Below, one piece after another: positions 27,001 through 32,641 of a DNA stretch of 32,641 nucleotides. The DNA is taken from positions 1 through 32,641 of the forward strand of contig CANMKK010000044.1 in assembly GCA_947498455.1 (NCBI GenBank). The letters are read 5' to 3'. Numbering within the stretch: the stretch's first letter is position 1; each line of letters opens with the position of its first letter. A model generated the notes under the pieces. The model ran no database searches and was not told the DNA's origin. It saw nothing but the letters and a program-made list of their open reading frames with translations. Source of the stretch: an uncultured Aquimarina sp. GTDB taxonomy: Bacteria; Bacteroidota; Bacteroidia; Flavobacteriales; Flavobacteriaceae. The position numbers and the translations under genes are program-made.

Positions 27001-29135
27001 GCATCCGTAAAATCACAACTATTACCTCCATCATTAATCATCCAATTATAAAGTGAGCTGGTCAATGTACTTACCGCATTGACTCCAGAACAATGTGCTA
27101 CATCAGCATCCAACGTTAAATTAGTTGGAATTGTAGTTTCTCCATTTTCTAAGGCAGCCCAACCAATCAAGGTGTTATCATAATTTTCTTGAGATAAACC
27201 TGAATTTAAAAATATCCCTGTCATATCAGTAACACTCGAAATATCCCAGCTAGATAAGTCTTGATCAAATGAAGATGCTCCTGAAAATAAATCTTTTATA
27301 TCCTGAACTTGACTAAAATCCCAACTACTTACATCCTGATTAAAGTTAGTAGCCCCAGCAAACATACTTTTCATATCTTCTACCATTCCCAACGTCCAAT
27401 TACCAACAGGTTGGTTGAAAGCAGCAGCATTATAAAACATATTTTCCATATCAATTACTGTAACCATATTCCAGCTAGAAATATTCTGATTAAATGTTAT
27501 TGCTTCTTCAAAAGCAGCATCTGTGCTTAACAAATTGGTAAATGTCCATGCACTGATATCTTCATTAAAAATACTACAGCCAGCAAACATACTCTCAATA
27601 CTTTCTATTGTAGACATATCCCAAGATCCCATCCTATCTTTCAAATCTTCAAAGTTGGTACACCCCTCAAACATCCTGGATAACTCGGTAACTTGAGATA
27701 AATCTGGGGTATCATCCGCGTTTAGTTTTAAATTTTCACAATCATTGAAGGAATCTCTAAAACTACGCCATTGTATATTTCCCCATTGTTCAATGGTTTG
27801 AATTTTAGTTCTTAACGTCTTACCAAATCTAAAAAACAACGTAAATCTTGGGAACTCACCTGTAATTGACACCTCATACGTTCCTGCTGTGGTATAATTA
27901 TGTGAAATATTTGTTGTTACATTGTAATCTACAGTTCCATCTCCCCAATCAATAGTATAGTTATAATTATATCCACTAGTGGTTCTAATCGTAATATCAT
28001 CGTTATCTTCTAACAACCATGAAGTGATAAAGGCATCCTCCGGACAAATCTTTCCTCCATCGGTGATGATCCAATTATAGGGCGCACTTGTTAATACAGT
28101 TCTAGCAGCTTCTCCTAAACAATACGAAACGTTTTCTGCATCAAAACTAACTCCTACAGGGATTTTGGTTTCTCCCGCATCTAGTCGTGCCCAACCGATT
28201 AAGGTATTGTCATAATTTGTTGTAGACATGCCTGAATTACTAAACATATGCTGTATAGAATTCGTATTTTCCACAAGCGAACTGATATCCCAACTTCCTA
28301 AATCTTGATCAAAAGCCGTAGCGCCATCAAAAGCATTGTTTATATTTCCTACATTTTTAACATCCCAGGCACTAATGTCTTGATTGAATACAGTAGCACC
28401 ACTAAACATATTTGATAAACTTCTTGCTAACTCGGTATTCCAACTGCCAATCGCTCCATTAAATGCTGTGGCATCTTGAAACATATAACTAAACACTTCA
28501 CCGGCACTCGTATTCCAAGAATCAAGATTTTGGTTGAAGGATGTATTCCTAAAAAACATAGAGGAAAAATCCTTTACCGCAGATACATTCCAGGTACTTA
28601 TATTTTCATTAAAATTTGAACTATCAAATACCTCTTCCATATTTTCAATGGTACTCACATCCCAATTTCCGATATTACCTCCATGATCCACCAAAGAAGA
28701 AGTCATTTCAAACATTTTTTTCATACTTTTTGCCAAGCTTAAATCTGGCGCATCTGTAGCATTAATAACCAATAGCGAACAACGTCTGAATGCACTTTCC
28801 ATAGAAGTCCACTGTTGTGTCCCCCATTGATCTACAGAGATAATTTTATCTCTGGCTGCAAAATTTCCATTAATATATATCCTTGGAAAATCTCCTTTAA
28901 TTTTCACGGTATATGTTCCTGGTGTTGTAAAGGTGTGAGAAGCATCTCCTGTTATACTGGTATCTTCTGTACCATCTCCCCAAGCAACTGTATAATTATA
29001 TCCAGATCCGGTTGTGGGAATGGTTATAGTTTCATTTGAGCTAGTTGTTTGCCAAGTGGTAATAAATTCATTTTGGGCAAATCCAGCAGTAAAAAGACTA
29101 ACAATAAAAAATAGTGTAGTGTAAAGGTGTTTCAT
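24030..29135 (-). CDS. BspA-like (DUF285) surface protein, four modules, T9SS type A
   Basis: 1701 residues. Signal peptide 1-20 (MKHLYTTLFFIVSLFTAGFA) is nearly identical to that of the 2992-residue paralogue. Four modules start at residues 24, 369, 713 and 1007 and end at C1298 (lengths 345, 344, 294, 291). Each has a PKD-like W-G-D-G domain, DUF285 repeats (F-N-Q/E-x-I-x-x-W-D, M-x-x-M-F) and a closing Y-C-L-G-E-A-A-R-type segment. Residues about 1300-1620 hold two DUF5011 Ig-like and HYR-like domains almost identical to the paralogue. The T9SS type A tail (about 1625-1701: VFTLYPNPTIDQIW, LSEGVYLIKI) has diverged more. The gene follows a TPR/HTH regulator after 462 bp that holds a promoter and motif array. 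It is probably a surface adhesin; no enzymatic domain is visible. No clear terminator follows, so read-through into the next gene is possible. Confidence 0.95.
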   Translation of the reverse strand: MKHLYTTLFFIVSLFTAGFAQNEFITTWQTTSSNETITIPTTGSGYNYTVAWGDGTEDTSITGDASHTFTTPGTYTVKIKGDFPRIYINGNFAARDKIISVDQWGTQQWTSMESAFRRCSLLVINATDAPDLSLAKSMKKMFEMTSSLVDHGGNIGNWDVSTIENMEEVFDSSNFNENISTWNVSAVKDFSSMFFRNTSFNQNLDSWNTSAGEVFSYMFQDATAFNGAIGSWNTELARSLSNMFSGATVFNQDISAWDVKNVGNINNAFDGATAFDQDLGSWDISSLVENTNSIQHMFSNSGMSTTNYDNTLIGWARLDAGETKIPVGVSFDAENVSYCLGEAARTVLTSAPYNWIITDGGKICPEDAFITSWLLEDNDDITIRTTSGYNYNYTIDWGDGTVDYNVTTNISHNYTTAGTYEVSITGEFPRFTLFFRFGKTLRTKIQTIEQWGNIQWRSFRDSFNDCENLKLNADDTPDLSQVTELSRMFEGCTNFEDLKDRMGSWDMSTIESIESMFAGCSIFNEDISAWTFTNLLSTDAAFEEAITFNQNISSWNMVTVIDMENMFYNAAAFNQPVGNWTLGMVEDMKSMFAGATNFNQDVSSWDFSQVQDIKDLFSGASSFDQDLSSWDISSVTDMTGIFLNSGLSQENYDNTLIGWAALENGETTIPTNLTLDADVAHCSGVNAVSTLTSSLYNWMINDGGNSCDFTDAFITAWETTTDNESITIPTTGAGYNYAVDWGDGTIEVAITGDATHSYATAGTYQVKITGTFPSIYFNNSGDKDKILAIEQWGTQQWQSMEAAFFGCPQLVLNATDVPDLSLVTSLFQTFQDTTSFIDNGGEISNWDTSTIEFLSRAFKGSAFNENINNWDVSKVKSAIEVFQNATLFNQPLNNWEFTSATLLRNMFNGASSFDQNLGNWDLSNINSTIGISDLLSNSGMSTSNYDATLIGWATLDAGEIEIPTGVRLGATGITYCLGEAARNTLTSAPYNWIITDGGLGCDGTEAFITTWTVADGGQIMIPNFSMFIAHNYNVDWGDGTFSTANTSSTSHTYVSGGTYRVSITGNMPTIFFGTASDTTKESLQTIEQWGNQKWEYLSAGFAGCVNLKLNADDTPDLSEVSSKEISSMFSGCTNFEDLKDNIENWDMSQIEDISFMFFNCAVFNEDISTWSFDNLIDTTYTFSNALSFNQDISNWDMSNLERGIDMFKGASSFNQNLAGWDLSSLINDLEEIFVGTALSQENYDNTLIGWATLEAGETQIPIGNEFSADATYCLGEAARDTLTGTTYNWIINDGGLGCVDPVITLLGDDPQIIEKGDTYTELGAEVTYGATLTINAASVNTNQVGSYTVTYDATNTVSGATATQVTRTVDVVDTTAPVITLNGANPQTIELGAGYSELGANSDDGSVININTSEFIDAVGSYTIYYDATDAAGNVAVQVTRTVSVVDTTNPTVVCQNVTVQLDDTGNASITAAMVDNGSSDLSGIASLVIDVTDFDCATIGDNVVVLTVTDANGNSDMCMATVTIEDRIAPEFDMVTVPTDMEVTFDSGNMYTLADFTDGVVVTDNCDSNRTAFATTITQSPVAGTLLAEGDHLITLTATDDNANEQTTTFTITVTDAILSVGENTEEVFTLYPNPTIDQIWIAGLHGEAQVTLSDINGRVLRTIKIKNDQSVSIADLSEGVYLIKIEQDDVYQTTRLIKN
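25242..29067 (-). repeat. Four PKD-like plus DUF285 modules
   Basis: Each starts with F-I-T-x-W and ends with N-W-I/M-I-x-D-G-G-x-x-C. Modules 1 and 2 are about 345 residues and modules 3 and 4 about 292, a difference of roughly two DUF285 units. The array is half the size of the one in the paralogous gene. Confidence 0.85.
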
Positions 29136-29139
29136 ATAA

Positions 29140-29143
29140 GGGG
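29140..29143 (-). promoter_or_regulatory. C4 tract just upstream of the 1701-residue ATG
   Basis: The coding strand reads GCCCCTTATATG, identical in sequence and spacing to the paralogous gene. No Shine-Dalgarno is present. Confidence 0.45.
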
Positions 29144-29185
29144 CTTTAAAAAAAAGAGTTGATAATACATTCTTAAAATCGAATG

Positions 29186-29214
29186 CAAAATTAACAGGAT
29201 TTTAAGGGTTGCAA
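29186..29214 (-). promoter_or_regulatory. Flavobacterial promoter of the 1701-residue gene
   Basis: TTG (29214-29212), an 18-bp gap and TAATTTTG (29193-29186) on the minus strand match the Bacteroidota consensus and the paralogue's promoter base for base. The -33 element lies in a GGGTTGCAA motif. Confidence 0.7.
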
Positions 29215-29265
29215 AGGTTTTAGGGGTTGCAAAAGGGTTGCAAGAGCGTGTTTTTGGGGTTGCAG
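29206..29265. promoter_or_regulatory. GGGTTGCAA motif array, copy upstream of the 1701-residue gene
   Basis: GGGTTGCAA occurs at 29206-29214, 29224-29232 and 29235-29243, and a variant GGGTTGCAG at 29257-29265. The first three have the same 18- and 11-bp spacings as in the array at 23944-23981. A fourth, diverged copy lies outside the duplicated segment, so the motif is probably not just carried along by the duplication. Confidence 0.55.
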
Positions 29266-29370
29266 AGCTATTTTTTTCCTTTTCTATGATCGCCATATCC
29301 GACCATTCGAGACGGTAAATAAAAATTCATCCAGTGTATGAGTTGACATATTTTATTTATTAATTCTGGT

Positions 29371-29393
29371 GTCACACTGAGCCTGTCGAAGTG
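29371..29393 (+). repeat. Inverted repeat, left arm
   Basis: GTCACACTGAGCCTGTCGAAG at 29371-29391 is the reverse complement of 29543-29563 with one mismatch in 21. It resembles a dispersed intergenic repeat (ACTGAGCCTGTCGAAG core) I recall from many Bacteroidota genomes. Confidence 0.7.
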
Positions 29394-29542
29394 TATTTGT
29401 CCTGTAATTTGCCTAGGCAAGCTTAGCATGACAATAATCTTAAAATCAAATTGTTACAAAAAACGTCAATGGTAGTACCTCAGGATCCAACATATCAAGG
29501 ACTGAGACCCTCGAGATTCGGTAAATGAGTACTTAAATTATA

Positions 29543-29563
29543 CTTCGACAGGCTCAGTATGAC
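29543..29563 (-). repeat. Inverted repeat, right arm
   Basis: CTTCGACAGGCTCAGTATGAC pairs with 29371-29391 (20 of 21). The arms are about 150 bp apart, so a paired pair of REP-like units or a small non-coding mobile element is possible. No transposase is present. Confidence 0.7.
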
Positions 29564-29597
29564 ATCATAGCTCTTGCAGTAAAATATTATGGGCTAA

Positions 29598-31238
29598 CTA
29601 AATATTTGAATTCTTTATAAACTCAATAATATCTTGTTTAGAATCTATCCCCAGTTTTTTACGAATTCTAGAACGAGTAGATTTAATGGCTGAAACTGTA
29701 TTGTTTTGTAGTTTACTAATTTCAGTGGCATTGAGTCCTAGCGTCATTAAACACAATAACTCTTTTTCTTTTTCTTTTAAATCCGAAAACTTGTTATCCA
29801 AAATTACTTTAAAATCCATACTCACCGTATCCATATACGATTTTAGATCGGTAGTATTGGTTTTCGTTGCTTTCTCAGAGAGTAAAGATGCGGAGAGCGA
29901 TTGTAAGGCATTTTTACGTTCTTTTTCGTTTTCTAGCTTGATAATACCTTTAATATCTCCTAAGGTTTTACGTAAGACTTCTTGCCGGAGAGAATTTTCT
30001 ATAACTACATTCCTCAGTTCCTTTTCTTTGGTAACTAAAGTAAGTTCTGCTTTTACCTTATCCAACTGTTCTTTTTGTAATCTATTCTGAGATAACTCCA
30101 GGCGATGCTTTGCATTTTTACGCGTCAACCAAAAAATAATACCTCCCAAAATCACAGCAATTGTAAACAATATAAGATATAATCGTTTTTTTGCAGCCTC
30201 ATTCTCCAATCTTAATTCACTTGCCTGCTTTTCTTTATCAAATTTATAATTGAGTTCTAATTCAGTGATCCTCTTCACTTTTTCCGTATCGTTAATAGAA
30301 TCATTATACATTTTATAGATTTTATAATCCTGTAATGCTAGCTCGTACTCCTTTCTTGTTTCATTAAGATTACTTCTACTATAATACTGCTTAAGCAATA
30401 ACTCCTTGTTTTTTAATTTTTTAGCAACAATAATTGCACTATCCAGATATGGAACAGCTTTATCGTACTCCTTTAGTGCGTTATACAACACCGCCACATT
30501 TAAATAACTAATACTCAACTCGTTTTGATCGTTAATATCTTTAGAAATTTTAATATTTTCTTTATATATATTAATAGATTTGTCAAATTTTTTCTCTTTA
30601 AAAAATATTGCTGCTAAAGTGCCGTTAGCTTTTGATTTACGAACACCCGAACTCGACATCCCTTTAACTACAGATATATGATGTCTCGCTGAATCCATCT
30701 GCTCATTGTTATAGTAAGTGAGTGCTAGCATATGACGAGATAATGCTAAATCTTCAACATCTTTCAATTTTCCCTTAACGACTATTGCTTTCTTTAAATA
30801 CTGTTTTGCTTTCCTATACTCCTTTTGACGTCTATAAAACATTCCGAGATTGTGAAACGTTAATCCAATACCCACAGAATCCTTTACTCCTTGGTTTATA
30901 TCAAGTGCTTCTAGATAATTGCTAAGTGCATTTTCTACATAGCTTTGTTTACTATCCAATATACCCAGATAATTTAATGCTTCTGCTTTGCGACTTTGAT
31001 AGTAATTTCCTTCTTTACCTTTGATGGTATTTAACACATCATTAATAATTATCCTGGTAGTATCTACATTAGATTTGATTAATTGTTTTGCCAAGTTTAT
31101 TTGAAAATGAATTCGAGCTGAATCCGTAGTCGCATTTTCGATCTTATCTTTTAATTGATTTGCTGCACTATCGTTAGACTGCGCATAGCTTTGAATCGTA
31201 AAAAGAGAAACAAGAATAATAGGATATAATAGTTTCAA
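29598..31238 (-). CDS. TPR-repeat membrane regulator with LuxR-type HTH domain (TTG start)
   Basis: 546 residues. The start is TTG at 31238: it opens a clean signal sequence (MKLLYPIILVSLFTIQSYA), an in-frame stop lies shortly upstream, and no ATG is available between. TPR-type helices fill about residues 25-320 (e.g. GLTFHNLGMFYRRQKEYRKAKQYLKKAI), followed by a linker, a transmembrane segment at about 349-371 (LYLILFTIAVILGGIIFWL), a coiled coil (about 375-470) and a C-terminal HTH at 487-546 with KEKELLCLMTLGLNATEIS and S-A-I-K-S-T-R-S-R-I-R-K-K-L. Architecture and HTH motif match the regulator at 13045-14715, so they are paralogues. It should sense something in the periplasm or envelope and act on DNA from the membrane. 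Its position suggests control of the adjacent BspA-like genes, but this is inference. Confidence 0.88.
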   Translation of the reverse strand: MKLLYPIILVSLFTIQSYAQSNDSAANQLKDKIENATTDSARIHFQINLAKQLIKSNVDTTRIIINDVLNTIKGKEGNYYQSRKAEALNYLGILDSKQSYVENALSNYLEALDINQGVKDSVGIGLTFHNLGMFYRRQKEYRKAKQYLKKAIVVKGKLKDVEDLALSRHMLALTYYNNEQMDSARHHISVVKGMSSSGVRKSKANGTLAAIFFKEKKFDKSINIYKENIKISKDINDQNELSISYLNVAVLYNALKEYDKAVPYLDSAIIVAKKLKNKELLLKQYYSRSNLNETRKEYELALQDYKIYKMYNDSINDTEKVKRITELELNYKFDKEKQASELRLENEAAKKRLYLILFTIAVILGGIIFWLTRKNAKHRLELSQNRLQKEQLDKVKAELTLVTKEKELRNVVIENSLRQEVLRKTLGDIKGIIKLENEKERKNALQSLSASLLSEKATKTNTTDLKSYMDTVSMDFKVILDNKFSDLKEKEKELLCLMTLGLNATEISKLQNNTVSAIKSTRSRIRKKLGIDSKQDIIEFIKNSNI

Positions 31239-31286
31239 AAGGAGTATGAGGTTTTAAAAGTGTATGACAAAAGGTTTACTAGATTT

Positions 31287-31319
31287 CAAAAATACAAGAT
31301 AATTTATTTGCTACCACAA
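31287..31319 (-). promoter_or_regulatory. Possible promoter of the TTG-start regulator gene
   Basis: The minus strand shows TTG (31319-31317), a 22-bp gap and TATTTTTG (31294-31287), an exact TAnnTTTG box 49 bp from the start codon. A reverse-oriented TTGCAACCC lies just upstream at 31342-31350, the same motif seen before the BspA-like genes, so the regulator might share their control. Confidence 0.5.
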
Positions 31320-31368
31320 TGAAACCCTTTTGACACCTTTTTTGCAACCCCTCTTCTAATTCTTTCAT

Positions 31369-31400
31369 AAAAAATCCCGATACGTATGCTGTATCGGGAT
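31369..31400 (-). terminator. Rho-independent terminator of the repeat-protein gene
   Basis: ATCCCGATAC (31374-31383) pairs perfectly with GTATCGGGAT (31391-31400) around a 7-base loop. The A run at 31369-31374 gives a U tract in minus-strand RNA. It lies 23 bp beyond the stop at 31424. Confidence 0.93.
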
Positions 31401-31423
31401 CAAGGTGTCATAAATATCTTTTC

Positions 31424-32641
31424 TTAATTAATGACCATTCTTCGAGTATCTACTTTTTTGTTATCAGTGAATAAAGTATAAAAATATGTACCTGAAGCAA
31501 GTCCATCACTATTAATATCTAGCTCCGCATCTCCTCGATCAGATAATGAAACATTGGAAATCACTTTTCCGCTACCATCACTAAACACCATAGCTGCTTT
31601 ATATACTCCAGATGGTATATAATATTTGATAGATGATGTTCCATTAAATGGGTTTGGTATGTTTTGATACAGTTTTGGAGTATTTGTTTTTCCTTGGGGC
31701 ACTTCACCTCCTCCTAACACATTACAACCACAATCTTCTAGAGCTTGTAAACGAGTCAATACATCTGCCATTTGTATCTGAAGTGCGGTAACTTCGCTTT
31801 GTGCTGTGCTTAAATCAGACTGTAGGGTCGAAATAAGCGGCTCTAGATCTACCGATACAGAAGTTCCATTTTGGATCGCAATAGAAAGGTCAGTTCCTAT
31901 TAATGTAGCAGCAGTCAGGTTCTGGTTATCCGTATTTATATATGCAGAAAGATCTACTGTGTTACCATTACTAATACTTAAGGTAGTATTATTTAGATTT
32001 AACGTTTGGTTATCAGTTCCTGTTCCATCTTGTAGCGCAGATAAATCCACTGAATTTCCTCCAGAAATTATTAGATCTGTGTCATTTAAACTTAATTGCT
32101 GACTATCCGTATTATCTAAATATCCAGATAAATCTACAGAAGTTGCATCATTGCTTAAACTTAAGGTATTATTTGATAAGCTCAAATCCTGAGCATCAGT
32201 ATTATCTAAATAACCCGAAAGATCAATAGTAGATGCATTACCAGAAATACTTAATGTATTGGTTACTAATGATAATGCTTGTGCATCTGTATTATCCAAA
32301 AATCCCGATAAATCTACAGAAGTCACATCATTGCTTAAACTCAACGTATTATTGGATAAGCTCAAATCTTGATTATCGGTATTATCCAAATAATCTGAAA
32401 GATCAATGGTAGATGCATTACCAGAAATACTTAGCGTATTCGTTACTAATGACAATGCTTGTGCATCTGTATTATCCAAAAATCCCGATAAATCTACAGA
32501 AGTCGCATCATTGGTTAAAGTCAGGGTATTATTTGATAAGTTCAAATCTTGATTATCGGTATTATCCAAATAGCCAGAAAGATCAACCGTAGATGCATTA
32601 CCAGAAATACTTAGCGTATTCGTTGCTAAGGATATCTCCTG
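31424..32641 (-). CDS. Secreted 30-residue-repeat protein with coiled coil and T9SS type A tail, 5' end outside window
   Basis: 405 residues are visible and the frame runs through the right edge. The apparent TTG start at 32569 lies inside a repeat (the L of SGYLDNTD) and is not the true start. Six 30-residue repeats alternate between type A (LSLSNNTLSLSNDATSVDLS) and type B (LSLVTNTLSISGNASTIDLS), each ending G-x-L-D-N-T-D. Two diverged units follow, then a heptad-like segment (ISTLQSDLSTAQSEVTALQI), a CGC motif, and a T9SS type A tail (KLYQNIPNPFNGTSSIKYYI, SGTYFYTL). Such repeats are common in Bacteroidota proteins annotated as tail-fibre-like; a beta-helical, possibly trimeric stalk is plausible. 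No T9SS cargo role beyond surface delivery can be assigned. Confidence 0.93.
   Translation of the reverse strand, partial: QEISLATNTLSISGNASTVDLSGYLDNTDNQDLNLSNNTLTLTNDATSVDLSGFLDNTDAQALSLVTNTLSISGNASTIDLSDYLDNTDNQDLSLSNNTLSLSNDVTSVDLSGFLDNTDAQALSLVTNTLSISGNASTIDLSGYLDNTDAQDLSLSNNTLSLSNDATSVDLSGYLDNTDSQQLSLNDTDLIISGGNSVDLSALQDGTGTDNQTLNLNNTTLSISNGNTVDLSAYINTDNQNLTAATLIGTDLSIAIQNGTSVSVDLEPLISTLQSDLSTAQSEVTALQIQMADVLTRLQALEDCGCNVLGGGEVPQGKTNTPKLYQNIPNPFNGTSSIKYYIPSGVYKAAMVFSDGSGKVISNVSLSDRGDAELDINSDGLASGTYFYTLFTDNKKVDTRRMVIN
32102..32641 (-). repeat. Tandem 90-bp units (180-bp higher-order repeat)
   Basis: Six 90-bp units are visible and adjacent A/B pairs form 180-bp repeats of high nucleotide identity; 32281-32460 and 32461-32641 differ at only a few positions over long stretches. 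The array continues beyond the window. Such DNA is prone to copy-number change in frame. Confidence 0.9.

Larger units (their letters stand above)
29136..29597. other. Intergenic region: promoter, motif array and inverted repeats
   Basis: No gene is supported in these 462 bases. The gene-proximal 110 bases match the region upstream of the 2992-residue gene almost exactly. They hold the promoter and the GGGTTGCAA array; similarity stops just past 29243. The rest holds a pair of inverted repeats (29371-29393 and 29543-29563) and the short palindrome GCCTAGGC at 29411-29418. Confidence 0.7.

Noticed and set aside
24030..29135. The two BspA-like genes as one gene broken by a stop or frameshift
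   Set aside because: Each has its own signal peptide, promoter and complete T9SS tail, so they are two intact genes.
31240..31256. Plus-strand AGGAG followed by ATG
   Set aside because: The frame reads ATG AGG TTT TAA and ends after three codons.
97..32102. Many plus-strand open frames of 60-200 codons
   Set aside because: They lie antisense to long minus-strand repeat genes, are low in complexity and mirror the repeated sense codons. None has a plausible domain, signal or promoter.
32567..32569. TTG at 32569 as the start of the repeat protein
   Set aside because: It falls inside a repeat unit and the frame stays open with another intact repeat to the window edge, so the true start is outside.
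31424..32641. Phage tail fibre, hence prophage
   Set aside because: Although the repeats resemble tail-fibre-like annotations, the T9SS sorting domain marks a secreted cell protein and no other phage genes are near.

Overview
The window is AT-rich DNA from a member of the Bacteroidota, most likely a marine Flavobacteriaceae. The evidence is type IX secretion (T9SS) type A C-terminal sorting domains, flavobacterial promoters of the TTG-N(17-23)-TAnnTTTG type, an absence of Shine-Dalgarno sequences, and very large secreted repeat proteins. Genus cannot be fixed from the sequence. Every gene I can support lies on the minus strand, so transcription runs from high to low coordinates. I see no tRNA, rRNA, CRISPR array, transposase or integrase.

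Layout in transcription order. (1) 31424->32641: the C-terminal part of a secreted protein built of 30-residue repeats, open at the right edge and closed by a strong terminator. (2) 29598-31238: a membrane TPR/LuxR-type HTH regulator with a probable TTG start. (3) 24030-29135 and 14892-23870: tandemly duplicated BspA-like (DUF285) surface proteins of 1701 and 2992 residues, with 4 and 8 copies of a PKD-like plus DUF285 module, nearly identical C-terminal Ig-like/T9SS regions and duplicated flanks. A terminator follows the second. (4) 13045-14715: a second TPR/LuxR-type regulator. (5) 2089-12861: a 3590-residue secreted M4 (thermolysin-family) metalloprotease carrying ten leucine-rich-repeat modules and a C-terminal dockerin-like domain. 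(6) 1168-2067: a 299-residue T9SS cargo protein 21 bp downstream of the protease. (7) <1-833: a paralogue of (6) joined to an Ig-like domain, open at the left edge.

The region looks like a cell-surface or adhesion locus in two similar blocks, each a TPR/HTH membrane regulator followed by giant secreted proteins. The three giant genes share a GGGT(T)GCAA motif about 70 bp upstream of their ATG, overlapping the -33 promoter element in two of them. All three, and the 299-residue gene, have a run of C where a Shine-Dalgarno would normally sit. The most interesting idea is that the dockerin-like end of the giant protease binds the beta-rich, cohesin-like domain encoded twice just downstream. That would be a Bacteroidota surface-docking pair analogous to, but distinct from, cellulosomes. 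It is an inference, but easily tested.
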